A stretch of DNA of 64,000 nt, from IMG/VR virus record IMGVR_UViG_3300044633_003049, positions 124,001 through 188,000 of that record; one strand, given 5' to 3'. The stretch comes from a virus. Numbering within the stretch: the stretch's first letter is position 1; the number at the start of each line of letters is the position of its first letter. This document shows positions 1 to 7,794 of this stretch, piece after piece. The notes below the pieces were generated by a model. It made no database searches, was not told the origin of the DNA, and saw only the letters and a program-made list of their open reading frames with translations. The position numbers and the translations under genes were made by a program.

Positions 1-324
1 ATCTACCCTAATAATCGTATTATCAATAGTTGGGGTGAAAATTAAATCTTTGATTTGTTGGGGTAGATGAGCCGTGACCATATTTTCTCTTTGGAATAAG
101 AAATAAAATTTAATATGTTCGTCAATTAATATTGTATATAATTCTCGGTCGACCTCTATTGGTTCCATTTCAGAATCAAATATTACTATTATATTCTCTG
201 AATTTTCTATAATGAATCTAATTGATTTGATGACCTTGCTTTCACCTATAACATCAGTACAAAAATACTCGATATCCTCATGGTCATCGAACATACCAAA
301 AATAAATAATACGTATGTATTCAT
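1..324 (-). CDS. Hypothetical protein, C-terminal part outside window
   Basis: An open frame begins with ATG at 324 and runs without a stop through the left edge, giving at least 108 codons. The protein starts MNTYVLFIFGMFDDHEDIEY and is a soluble-looking mix of hydrophobic strands and acidic residues (VIFDSEMEPIEVDRELYTIL). It contains no motif I can name. It follows the 332-979 gene by only 7 bases, so it is probably the last visible gene of the same transcription unit as the spanin-like cassette. A function cannot be assigned, and the true end lies outside the window. Confidence 0.6.
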   Translation of the reverse strand, partial: MNTYVLFIFGMFDDHEDIEYFCTDVIGESKVIKSIRFIIENSENIIVIFDSEMEPIEVDRELYTILIDEHIKFYFLFQRENMVTAHLPQQIKDLIFTPTIDNTIIRVD

Positions 325-331
325 TTATGTG

Positions 332-979
332 TTATTTTTTGAGTTTAACTTTCCAATAAACACCTCCACCGATAAATGGAACCAATTTTCCATTAGTCCC
401 TTCGTCATCAACTCTATTCGTTACTCCAACACCTAATCTATACATATGTCTATCGTCTTTATTTTTAAATAAAACACTGATACCTACAATATTGATTACA
501 TTCGGTTTGTCAAATTTTGCGTCAATACCGAGGTACATTTCATTCTGTCTTGGTATTGGTGTGTACATTGTGTCTCTAACAATTTTTTGTTTTACGTCAC
601 TTTTAAATGAGCGACCGACTATTCTACTATTAGATATTGTATCAAATAAAGTAACCGTTCCTATATTGTTTGGTAATTTAAGAACGTCTTTCTTAAACAT
701 TTTCATTCCAATTGCATTTAATAATGCCGTCGTGTCAATTGGTTTATCTACCGGTACAGTATCGTGAACTGCATATGGAATCTGTACTTCTACGGGTATC
801 TCAACTTCCACAAGAGACTCAACTTCTACCGTATCATGAACAGGGACTTCAAATCCAACCGTATCTCGTATTAAAACCGTTCTATTTGGCATTATACCCT
901 TAGGATTAAGAAATTCTAAAATACATATTAATAATAAAATTAATATTATTATATGTCTGATGTCAAAAATTTTCTTCAT
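332..979 (-). CDS. Membrane-anchored protein with beta-rich C-terminus (lysis cassette candidate)
   Basis: This 215-residue protein has an N-terminal transmembrane helix at about residues 8-24. A Val/Pro/Asp-rich stretch with repeated HDTV and VPV/IPV motifs follows (about 38-85). The C-terminal third (about 148-215) alternates polar and aromatic residues (YLGIDAKF, YRLGVGVT, FIGGGVYWKVKLKK), as in short outer-membrane-like beta hairpins. An inner-membrane anchor, extended periplasmic spacer and beta-rich end would suit a protein bridging the envelope, such as an unusual spanin. It starts one base after the 981-1397 gene ends, and both neighbours are small membrane or coiled-coil proteins. 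The function is inferred from architecture and position only. Confidence 0.55.
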   Translation of the reverse strand: MKKIFDIRHIIILILLLICILEFLNPKGIMPNRTVLIRDTVGFEVPVHDTVEVESLVEVEIPVEVQIPYAVHDTVPVDKPIDTTALLNAIGMKMFKKDVLKLPNNIGTVTLFDTISNSRIVGRSFKSDVKQKIVRDTMYTPIPRQNEMYLGIDAKFDKPNVINIVGISVLFKNKDDRHMYRLGVGVTNRVDDEGTNGKLVPFIGGGVYWKVKLKK

Positions 980-980
980 T

Positions 981-1397
981 TTACTTAAGAAGATAAAGAG
1001 ATGTCATTATTATACCTGCAAAACTTCCAACCTTATAAAGAAACGTTTTTCTTCTTTGTCCTTTTAATTCTTTAAATAAACTTTCAGATTTTTGTCTTTC
1101 TAATCCAAATTGCTCATCTTTTTTAGTGATGATTAATTCAAGATTACCGATTTTTTGTTCTTTTAATGAATCCTTTTGTTTGTATAAACCAATTTGTTCA
1201 TCTTTTAATGATACAACTTTATTTAATTCAACAACTTCAGCAACGGCACCGTCACCTTTCATAAGGTCTTTGATAACTAATTTAGCTACCGGTACTTTTA
1301 ATGCTACGATAGTGTCTACGTTAGTTTTTGTAACGGTCTGAGAAAAACTTTTCAAGGTCACTAAAGTTATAATTGTTAACAGAATCAATTTTTTCAT
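981..1397 (-). CDS. Exported coiled-coil protein with C-terminal membrane helix (spanin-like)
   Basis: This 138-residue protein begins with a typical Bacteroidetes-style signal sequence, MKKLILLTIITLVTLKSFSQ, probably cut after FSQ. A Lys/Glu-rich coiled coil spans about residues 55-115, and a hydrophobic helix (FAGIIMTSLYLL, about 125-137) ends the protein. There is no lipobox cysteine, so it is not a classical Rz1 lipoprotein. It overlaps the start of its upstream neighbour's 3' end by 77 bases in a different frame, an arrangement like Rz/Rz1 gene pairs. Its role in lysis is an inference; another periplasmic coiled-coil function is possible. Confidence 0.6.
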   Translation of the reverse strand: MKKLILLTIITLVTLKSFSQTVTKTNVDTIVALKVPVAKLVIKDLMKGDGAVAEVVELNKVVSLKDEQIGLYKQKDSLKEQKIGNLELIITKKDEQFGLERQKSESLFKELKGQRRKTFLYKVGSFAGIIMTSLYLLK

Positions 1398-1659
1398 GTG
1401 TTTGGTTTTTAATAATAGTTATGTTTTTGGTAACGTTATTTACATTTGCATCGACTTTATCTATTTCTTTGTCGATGATAACCATTTGTTCGTTTAATTT
1501 AAGATTTTCATAATGAACAGAATCTATTTCATTTTGGATTGAATCTATTTTTTGGTTGTACCCCGCAACATCGGTTCTAATCCCGTTTGTTGTAAAAATA
1601 TTCCAAGCGGCCAAAACGATAATTATAACTAATAAAATGTTGGATTTATTTATCTTCAT
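1321..1659 (-). CDS. Rz-like inner-membrane coiled-coil protein (i-spanin candidate)
   Basis: This 112-residue protein has an N-terminal membrane anchor (ILLVIIIVLAAWNIF, about residues 8-22) followed by a long periplasmic coiled coil rich in Asp, Lys, Asn and Ile (about 30-100). This is the topology of Rz-type inner-membrane spanins. It is the first gene after the terminator-like hairpin at 1684-1708 and is preceded by a TATTTAT element at 1674-1680. Its 3' end overlaps the next gene by 77 bases. No endolysin or holin is visible nearby, which leaves the lysis assignment as an inference from topology and overlap. Confidence 0.6.
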   Translation of the reverse strand: MKINKSNILLVIIIVLAAWNIFTTNGIRTDVAGYNQKIDSIQNEIDSVHYENLKLNEQMVIIDKEIDKVDANVNNVTKNITIIKNQTHEKIDSVNNYNFSDLEKFFSDRYKN

Positions 1660-1673
1660 ATCTATGTTTTATT

Positions 1674-1680
1674 ATAAATA
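1674..1680 (-). promoter_or_regulatory. Candidate late promoter box (TATTTAT)
   Basis: Read on the coding strand this is TATTTATA, ending 14 bases before the ATG at 1659. It is one of the set of near-identical elements before structural and late genes in this window. Confidence 0.4.
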
Positions 1681-1683
1681 TGA

Positions 1684-1708
1684 AGAAAGGGGGTTTTATC
1701 CCCCTTTA
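1684..1708 (-). terminator. Intrinsic terminator after clpP-like gene
   Basis: On the minus strand, AAAGGGGG and CCCCCTTT form an 8-bp stem around an ATAAAA loop, directly after the stop codon at 1710. The following tract (TTTCTTCATATTT) is only moderately T-rich. It separates the protease gene from the spanin-like operon. Confidence 0.65.
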
Positions 1709-1709
1709 C

Positions 1710-2387
1710 TTACTTTTTCTTCTTTTTAACTATTTCGTCAATAATTCCATAGGAAAGTGCGTCTTCCGCATTTAACCACAAATCCCTTGAAGCGTCATTT
1801 TTAACCTGTTCTGCGGTTTTTCCACAATATTCACCTAATAATGTGAATAGAATTTCATTCACCTTTCTCCACTCTATCATGCTGATTTCAGCGTCTTGGA
1901 TGTTTCCAACTGCCCCACCTGATGATTGGTGTAACATGGTTTGGGAAAACCTCAATGACCCTCTTTTACCTTTGGTACCAGCCCCTAATAGGACCGAACC
2001 CATTGAAGCTGCCATACCTGTGTTGATGGTTCTGATGTCAGATGTAATATAATCCATAACATCTACAATTGATAGACCCGATTTAACACTTCCTCCTGGA
2101 CTATCGATGTGCATTGTAATGTCATTATGATCTAAACTATCCAAGAACATTAATTGTGCTTGACAAATAGTCGACATATGGTCATCTACACCACCAGCAA
2201 CCCAAATGATACGTTCCATCATCAATCTTGAGAACACATCCATTATTGTAACATTCATTTGTCTCTCCTCCAAAATATATGGAGTTAAACTATCTTGAAT
2301 TTTTTGATTGTGATAATGTAAATCTAAGGAGCTAATCCCTTTGTCTTTAGCATAAAGTCCAAATTGTTGGTAATCTTTTGGTGTCAT
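1710..2387 (-). CDS. clpP: ClpP-like serine protease (peptidase S14 family)
   Basis: This 225-residue protein has the ClpP fold signatures. The nucleophile region GMAASMGSVLL places Ser at 128, MLHQ places His at 153, and RDLWLNAEDALSYGIIDEI places Asp at 202, so the catalytic triad is intact. The substrate-binding IDSPGGSV is at 94-101, and the C-terminus is a run of lysines. Phage S14 proteases can serve as prohead maturation proteases or as accessory proteases. No capsid genes lie nearby here; it sits between the gp46-like gene and the spanin-like cassette, so its target is unclear. A TATATTTG box lies 24 bases upstream of the ATG. Confidence 0.88.
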   Translation of the reverse strand: MTPKDYQQFGLYAKDKGISSLDLHYHNQKIQDSLTPYILEERQMNVTIMDVFSRLMMERIIWVAGGVDDHMSTICQAQLMFLDSLDHNDITMHIDSPGGSVKSGLSIVDVMDYITSDIRTINTGMAASMGSVLLGAGTKGKRGSLRFSQTMLHQSSGGAVGNIQDAEISMIEWRKVNEILFTLLGEYCGKTAEQVKNDASRDLWLNAEDALSYGIIDEIVKKKKK

Positions 2388-2410
2388 AAAAGTAAATTTA
2401 GTTTATAGGA

Positions 2411-2418
2411 CAAATATA
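2411..2418 (-). promoter_or_regulatory. Possible host-type -7 box (TATATTTG) before clpP-like gene
   Basis: The coding strand reads TATATTTG, which fits the Bacteroidetes TAnnTTTG consensus and would give a leader of roughly 17 bases. I do not see a good -33 TTTG/TTG at the right distance, so support is limited. Confidence 0.25.
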
Positions 2419-2434
2419 ATTAAGATATTTGAAA

Positions 2435-4771
2435 CTAAGAAATTTTTGTTGTGATAAAATCTATGGATGAAACATTTTCTTCTTTCTTAATCATAACAAT
2501 ATTATCAGACCAATTACGTATTAAAGAATTGTGTGATATGACAAGTATATGGTCAAAGTAATTTTTAATCTTTTTAAAGAATTCACCGACCATTTCCAAG
2601 TTCTCGTCAGCAATTTTACCGAACACCTCATCCATAACCACAATGTTAGGTTTAGGTAATGAAGATATTTTAGTTAATACACTACGAAGTGCCAATGAGG
2701 ATATGGTTCTTTCATAACCAGACCCCGCATTAAGGGGTTTAACGATTCGGGTCTCTGTATCTATCATTATAAATTCAACCTCATTCTTATCATTTATATT
2801 CATCTCTAAAATGAAATGACAACTATCCACTAACAAACGATACAATTCCTGATTGATTAATGGAATCATATTTTTAAGAATGATTTTAGATATTCCGTTT
2901 TTACCATAAACGGTTAAATAAATCTTAAACACGGCAGCCAATTCTTCCTCCGCCGTAATCTTTTTAATTAACTCCTCATTGATACCAACCTTACCATTCA
3001 TATTTGAAATGTTATTGGTGTGTTTTTCAATGTTAGTGTTTGTCTGTCTAATGTCTCCGTTTGCTGTTTCAATTTTAGTTTTAAGTGCAATCACTTCCGC
3101 ATCAATCTTTTGATTCTCCTCAAGTTTCTTTTTATTACTTTCGTAATTATCTAATCTTTTTTGTTTACCGTCAATCTCTAATTGTTTTTGTTCAATCTCT
3201 AACTCATATCTTTCCTTACGAAGTTTATTTCTTTCGTAACTTTCAAATTCAGTTTTTAATTTATCAAACCCTTCCGATTGTTCTTTTAATAAATCAAACT
3301 GTATTTGATTTAATTCCATTTCCTTTATGATGTCTTCAATTTCTTTTTTAATCTTTTCAATTTCATCTGTGTGGTCAACCTCATCTAACGCACGATTACA
3401 AGTAGGGCAAACTGTTCCTTCTTCAAATTGTTTGATTAATTTTTCTCTTTGGGTCTTTTCATATTTGGATACAACATCAATTCCTTGAAGATTTGCCATT
3501 TCACCTTTTAACTCTTTGTGTTGATCTTCATCATAGAATTGTGATGGTTCAACAACACTAACTCCGTCGGCGTTTGTTTGACTTACGTTTTTTTGAGTTA
3601 ATAGAAAAGTAACTTCTCTTTGTAATAAAGTTGGATTTGTATTCAGTAATTCTTTATCGACGTCATTATTTCTTTTTAAGAATACATCGTCCCTTTTCTT
3701 TTCTAACTTCTCTAAATCTTTTTCAAACTTACCTAATTCTTTTGTTAATTTTACAATCTCACTTTCCGAATTGGTAATACTTTCTTTGTACGTTTCATTA
3801 TCAGATTCTAAACTAACTTTGTTATATGTGTTGGACACCAATTTCTTACCCCAATCGTTATAAATTTCTTTTGCAAGTTCTTCTTTAATTTTTAAGTTTT
3901 CCAATCCCATGAACTTTGTTAAAATTTGTCCACGAGCGGTTGGTTTGGATTCAATTAATTCTTCCAAGTTATAACCAGTAGTTAATATAGTTGATAAGAA
4001 ATCTTCTTCCGTTCCAATTGCCGAAGATATAAACACTTCAGTTTCTCTTCTTTGTTCACCAGATAAATTTACAATTTCACCATCTTCAGTTTTTTTATAA
4101 AACTCCAATTCATTCTTAACGGTGTACTCACCAGACTTACCCATCTTACGAGATGTCTTTCTTTCAATAACATAATCGTCACCATCAATAGTAATTTCAC
4201 CACGAACACTCACATCGTTCTTATCGGTAAATCTATTAAAAATTTCACCGTTAGTTTTTGTCTTTGTTGTTGTATTAAAAAATAAGAACATTAAAAGGTC
4301 TACTGAAGATGTAGATTTACCACCGAAGTTCTTTGGTGTAGATTCGATTACCGTAATACCGTCCAACCCAGTAAAATCAATAACGTTATTATCTCCGAAT
4401 GATAGAAAATTAGAAAACTCCACTTTTCTAATATACCATTTATTATATCTAACTTTGTTTTCATTTAACTTATCAATTTGAATATTAACTTTATTATCCA
4501 ACCTATCAACCAATTCCCATTTAATATCAATTTCATTGTCCTTAATGAAATCTTTCATTAATTTCTTTTGATATTGGTGGTCTAAGATATTATCGGAAGC
4601 CTCTAACGATTCTAATCGTGTTTGATTAACACTAGTTAATGTTTTAGTGATTACTTGAACTGTCTTTGCATTATATTTTTTCTCAAAATAAGATTTCACC
4701 CTTCTGATTTTCTCAGGGGTGAAATTTTCGGGAACATCTTCCCATGTTACTTTTATAAATGGATTAGTCAA
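2435..4771 (-). CDS. 46: gp46-like SbcC/Rad50 recombination ATPase
   Basis: This 778-residue SMC-like ATPase is the partner of the gp47-like nuclease at 6976-7794. An ABC-type N-lobe starts near residue 112 (FSNFLSFGDNNVIDF). A P-loop-like STPKNFGGKST lies at 145-154, followed by long coiled coils with a CPTC zinc hook at 455-458, then the C-lobe with SGYERTISSLALR (signature-like) and the Walker B NIVVMDEVFGK near residue 713. Two features are odd: the first P-loop glycine is replaced by proline, and about 110 residues precede the usual start. The start is TTG at 4769-4771; the next in-frame Met is residue 72. It overlaps the methyltransferase stop by 8 bases, suggesting translational coupling. 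Confidence 0.88.
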   Translation of the reverse strand: MTNPFIKVTWEDVPENFTPEKIRRVKSYFEKKYNAKTVQVITKTLTSVNQTRLESLEASDNILDHQYQKKLMKDFIKDNEIDIKWELVDRLDNKVNIQIDKLNENKVRYNKWYIRKVEFSNFLSFGDNNVIDFTGLDGITVIESTPKNFGGKSTSSVDLLMFLFFNTTTKTKTNGEIFNRFTDKNDVSVRGEITIDGDDYVIERKTSRKMGKSGEYTVKNELEFYKKTEDGEIVNLSGEQRRETEVFISSAIGTEEDFLSTILTTGYNLEELIESKPTARGQILTKFMGLENLKIKEELAKEIYNDWGKKLVSNTYNKVSLESDNETYKESITNSESEIVKLTKELGKFEKDLEKLEKKRDDVFLKRNNDVDKELLNTNPTLLQREVTFLLTQKNVSQTNADGVSVVEPSQFYDEDQHKELKGEMANLQGIDVVSKYEKTQREKLIKQFEEGTVCPTCNRALDEVDHTDEIEKIKKEIEDIIKEMELNQIQFDLLKEQSEGFDKLKTEFESYERNKLRKERYELEIEQKQLEIDGKQKRLDNYESNKKKLEENQKIDAEVIALKTKIETANGDIRQTNTNIEKHTNNISNMNGKVGINEELIKKITAEEELAAVFKIYLTVYGKNGISKIILKNMIPLINQELYRLLVDSCHFILEMNINDKNEVEFIMIDTETRIVKPLNAGSGYERTISSLALRSVLTKISSLPKPNIVVMDEVFGKIADENLEMVGEFFKKIKNYFDHILVISHNSLIRNWSDNIVMIKKEENVSSIDFITTKIS

Positions 4772-5504
4772 TTTTTTTATTTTCTTCTTCTATTCTTTTT
4801 AAGATTATGTTATAATAATCTTCGTTATTTTCTATTCCAATATAGTTTCTTTTTGTTCTTATCGAAGCAATTGCGGTAGTACCTGACCCCATACAATTGT
4901 CTAATATTACATCATTTTCATTACTATACGTTTTTATTAACCATTCAAATAATGATATAGGTTTTTGTGTTGGGTGATATACTTTTCCTTCGGATTCCGC
5001 CGTTTTAAAATATTGAACTGATCTTGGATAACGTAAACCATCTTCATTTTTAACATGTATCTCACCCTTTTGTTCTCTATAAACTTCGGTTGGTCTATTT
5101 GCCTTACCTTTATCATATGGGTCACCTAAAGTTTTTTGTGGGTTGTACGTTGGTAAATTTTTATAAAAAACTAAAATATCTTCATGTGCCCTCATTGGCA
5201 TCTTTTTACTATTTAAATAACCAGTTGATTTTGATTTTTCCCAAACTAATGAATATCTAAACATTTTAATATTAGACATAACCAATGTAGAAGTAAATGG
5301 TTGTGTTGCCGTTAAAACAATGGCACCGTTACTTTTAATTATTCTATTATATTCTTTCCACAATTCATTAAATGGTATTATAGTGTCCCATTTACATTGT
5401 GTTGTTCCATATGGTAAATCACATAATATCATATCAATAGATTCGTCATCCATTTTTCTCATCTCTTCCAAACATTCCCCTAAAATTATTTTATTCAAAT
5501 TCAT
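4764..5504 (-). CDS. DNA adenine-N6 methyltransferase (beta-class, DPPY-type)
   Basis: This 246-residue protein has catalytic motif IV as DLPYGTT (29-35) near the N-terminus and the AdoMet-binding DNCMGSGTT (202-210) near the C-terminus. That motif order defines beta-class amino-methyltransferases, and the DLPY form indicates N6-adenine (N4-cytosine less likely). HPTQKP (177-182) is also typical. The recognition sequence cannot be read from the protein. It overlaps by 14 bases with an upstream gene carrying a PD-(D/E)XK-like motif, so the two may act as a restriction-modification-like pair; self-protection of phage DNA is an alternative. A TATTTAT element precedes the ATG by 10 bases, although that position is inside the upstream gene. 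Confidence 0.88.
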   Translation of the reverse strand: MNLNKIILGECLEEMRKMDDESIDMILCDLPYGTTQCKWDTIIPFNELWKEYNRIIKSNGAIVLTATQPFTSTLVMSNIKMFRYSLVWEKSKSTGYLNSKKMPMRAHEDILVFYKNLPTYNPQKTLGDPYDKGKANRPTEVYREQKGEIHVKNEDGLRYPRSVQYFKTAESEGKVYHPTQKPISLFEWLIKTYSNENDVILDNCMGSGTTAIASIRTKRNYIGIENNEDYYNIILKRIEEENKKID

Positions 5505-6090
5505 TTTTTATTTTATAAATAAAGTTTATCCTTTTTTCTACTAATTCTTGATCCAATTTAAATGGTGACTCACCACCATAAGTAAAATATTTACTTGCTG
5601 GTACTCTGTCATTTAAACATAATGGTTGGTAAATTAATTTTTGTTTCATCGCTTCTCTAATATCATTATTAAATAATCTTATTTGCTTATTAAAAATAAC
5701 ATCATATCTATTATAAGTAGTTGGGCAAGTTATTATAATATATGGTATAGTGTAATTACGTTCTATACATTCAAAAATTATTTCTCCAGCATTTGCCATT
5801 GCACGTTTCATAAAAGTTGAATCCAAATAATGTCCTTTATCTTCTTCAACAACAATAATTCTTGAGTATTCTCCAACAACAACATCAGGATTGAATTCAG
5901 TGTTTAAGATTTTTTTTGATTCTTCAAATATGGGCAAATCAAACGTGGTATATAATGATTTATTAAAATATTCAAAATTCTTACCAACAATATCTTTACC
6001 TGAACCTTTTTCACATTTCCATTGTTCGTAAGTTGGTGCAATAAATTTCTCTAAAAATAAATCTTCAAAATCTTTGAAATTAAAAATCAT
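5491..6090 (-). CDS. Putative PD-(D/E)XK nuclease adjacent to methyltransferase
   Basis: I do not recognise this 199-residue family by name. It contains FNPDVVVGEYSRIIVVEEDK (67-85), which reads as a PD-(D/E)XK core: Pro-Asp at 68-69, then a hydrophobic strand leading to Glu83-Asp84-Lys85. Further hydrophobic strands (IPYIIITCPT) follow. Its 14-base overlap with the adenine methyltransferase gene suggests co-translation. Together these support a restriction endonuclease or a modification-dependent nuclease. Without a homology search it could also be an unrelated phage protein with a chance motif. Confidence 0.5.
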   Translation of the reverse strand: MIFNFKDFEDLFLEKFIAPTYEQWKCEKGSGKDIVGKNFEYFNKSLYTTFDLPIFEESKKILNTEFNPDVVVGEYSRIIVVEEDKGHYLDSTFMKRAMANAGEIIFECIERNYTIPYIIITCPTTYNRYDVIFNKQIRLFNNDIREAMKQKLIYQPLCLNDRVPASKYFTYGGESPFKLDQELVEKRINFIYKIKNEFE

Positions 6091-6102
6091 GATTAATTAG
6101 AT

Positions 6103-6408
6103 TTATTTTTCTAATTTTTCAACCAAGACATTAAATGAATAGACTAAACCGCTGGTTAAAACGGCGTCAAAGAATAGACACATATACCAAGGACATAGAA
6201 AAAATTTATTTGTCAAACCACCAAGGACTAATGACATAAAAATGCCAACGTAAAAGGGTAGACACATCATACAATTCACCAGTTTTCCAAACCATTCTGA
6301 TTTTCTTGTAATCCATTCTCTTGGTGTATTAAATATACTACCAAACACCATAATGTTTGACATTCCATAGGAAATAAACAACCACATAATTAAATTCATC
6401 ATAATCAT
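6103..6408 (-). CDS. Small multi-pass membrane protein
   Basis: This 101-residue protein is almost entirely hydrophobic, with helices at about residues 1-24, 44-66 and 72-95. Cysteines occur in CMMCLPFYVG and LCPWYMC around the central helices. The CxxCLPFW/Y-type pattern resembles small phage and bacterial membrane proteins grouped as DUF1360-like, a resemblance I cannot verify here. It lies between the gp47-side genes and the methyltransferase pair in the DNA metabolism block. It might modify the host envelope or exclude other phages, but nothing in the sequence shows this. Confidence 0.6.
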   Translation of the reverse strand: MIMMNLIMWLFISYGMSNIMVFGSIFNTPREWITRKSEWFGKLVNCMMCLPFYVGIFMSLVLGGLTNKFFLCPWYMCLFFDAVLTSGLVYSFNVLVEKLEK

Positions 6409-6467
6409 TAATTTATTATTTAAAATATAGATAAAACATTCCGTAAAAAAAAGTAAGTTGCCGGAAA

Positions 6468-7007
6468 TTATTCGTCGTACAGTGAATTCATATTACTATT
6501 CTTCATTAATCTACCCTTCCCTAACTTGGATAGTGAATTTGTAATGTTATCTAAATCTGTCTTAAGTTTTTCATTCTCTTTCATTAATCTATCTATCTCA
6601 TCATTGTTAACCACCTCCCTAACAACTTCCACAATTTTCTCAACAGGAACCTCTTTAATCACCTCTTTAGTTACGGTTTTACTCTTACCTTTCTTTTCAA
6701 CGATGACCTCTTTAATAACCTCCACAGGTACCTCTATTGTTATTTCTTTAATCACTTCCCTAATGACTTCAATGGGAACTTCAACAATACGTTCAACTAT
6801 CTTTTCAACAATAACTTCTTTGATTGTTTCTTTGGGTACTTCAACGATTTCTCTAATTTTATTACCATTTGGTATCTCACCATATTTTAACAAAGAAAAC
6901 CCTCTATTGAAGGTTTCTTGTGCTTGTTTATCAATATCTGTTATATTATTTAATTCACAAAATTGTGTGAACTCCTTATCCAAGATTAACGTGTGTTTCT
7001 TTTCCAT
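6468..7007 (-). CDS. Val/Glu/Lys repeat protein (EVIKEVPVE repeats)
   Basis: A short N-terminal segment (MEKKHTLILDKEFTQFCELN) is followed by about 80 residues of near-periodic VP-(x)-E-x-I-(K/R)-E-V repeats, then a coiled coil (IDRLMKENEKLKTDLDNI) and a basic tail. I chose the ATG at 7007; a TTG two codons upstream is the other possibility. The alternating Val/Ile and charged residues could form an extended rod or beta structure. The gene overlaps the 3' end of the gp47-like gene by about 30 bases, so it is translated with the recombination nuclease genes. The function is unknown. Confidence 0.6.
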   Translation of the reverse strand: MEKKHTLILDKEFTQFCELNNITDIDKQAQETFNRGFSLLKYGEIPNGNKIREIVEVPKETIKEVIVEKIVERIVEVPIEVIREVIKEITIEVPVEVIKEVIVEKKGKSKTVTKEVIKEVPVEKIVEVVREVVNNDEIDRLMKENEKLKTDLDNITNSLSKLGKGRLMKNSNMNSLYDE

Positions 7008-7794
7008 CTTCAATGTCTTTTATATCGTTTATTGAGAAATGAAGAAACGGTTGTTCATTATCCAAATCGTGAAATGTATATTCATTTGTTTCTATATCAT
7101 AAATACCATACCCGTGATGTTTAACTGTTTCACCAAAGTTTTGTTGTATTAAACTGCCAACCATAATTGCATGTCCTCCGTTTGGTAATGTAAATTGTTG
7201 TCTCTTGTGAATGTCACCACATAACAATAAATCTAAATCAACAAAGTTTAATTGGTCATACGCATCCTCAAACTCATATCCTAAATCAGTTGATAACCCC
7301 ATAATAGGTCCGTGAAATAATCCAACTGTTAATTTACTTTCATCTTTTGTAAACTCAGGACGTGAGTTATGTTGGTATAGTGAATAAACAACCCACTGAA
7401 TATTATCATCCATATAATCACCACTATCTTTATAATAAACAATAGTTGGGTCGTCTAATAACTGAACCACTGGTGTTATACTATCCATACGTTGTGTGTT
7501 ATTTTCCAAGAAATCGTGATTACCTGGTATAATTACAACTTTACCATATTTGGATAATTCTTTTAGGAACCAACTTGTTAATAATAACTGTTCATTAGAA
7601 ATATTTATTTTCTGATGCGCTATGTCCCCCGCAACAACTATACGAATTTCTTCATACTGAATACCTTCTTGATGCCACACGATATTATGTTCTCGTATCT
7701 CATCAATTAATGTTTCAAATTGTTCTCTATACAAATCATGCATTTGAATTGTACGAATATGTAAATCAGCAATGTGAATTATCTTTTTGACCAT
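6976..7794 (-). CDS. 47: gp47-like SbcD/Mre11 nuclease
   Basis: This 272-residue calcineurin-type phosphoesterase is the nuclease partner of the gp46-like ATPase and resects DNA ends for recombination-dependent replication. The metal-binding motifs are in order: IADLH (Asp10, His12), AGDIAH (Asp57), PGNHDF (Asn92, His93), GLFHGP and CGDIHKR. It is slightly shorter than T4 gp47 and ends soon after the phosphoesterase domain. Its 3' end overlaps the Val/Glu repeat gene, and its 5' end overlaps the RecB-like nuclease gene by 16 bases. The group therefore looks like a tightly coupled recombination operon. Confidence 0.9.
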   Translation of the reverse strand: MVKKIIHIADLHIRTIQMHDLYREQFETLIDEIREHNIVWHQEGIQYEEIRIVVAGDIAHQKINISNEQLLLTSWFLKELSKYGKVVIIPGNHDFLENNTQRMDSITPVVQLLDDPTIVYYKDSGDYMDDNIQWVVYSLYQHNSRPEFTKDESKLTVGLFHGPIMGLSTDLGYEFEDAYDQLNFVDLDLLLCGDIHKRQQFTLPNGGHAIMVGSLIQQNFGETVKHHGYGIYDIETNEYTFHDLDNEQPFLHFSINDIKDIEDGKETHVNLG

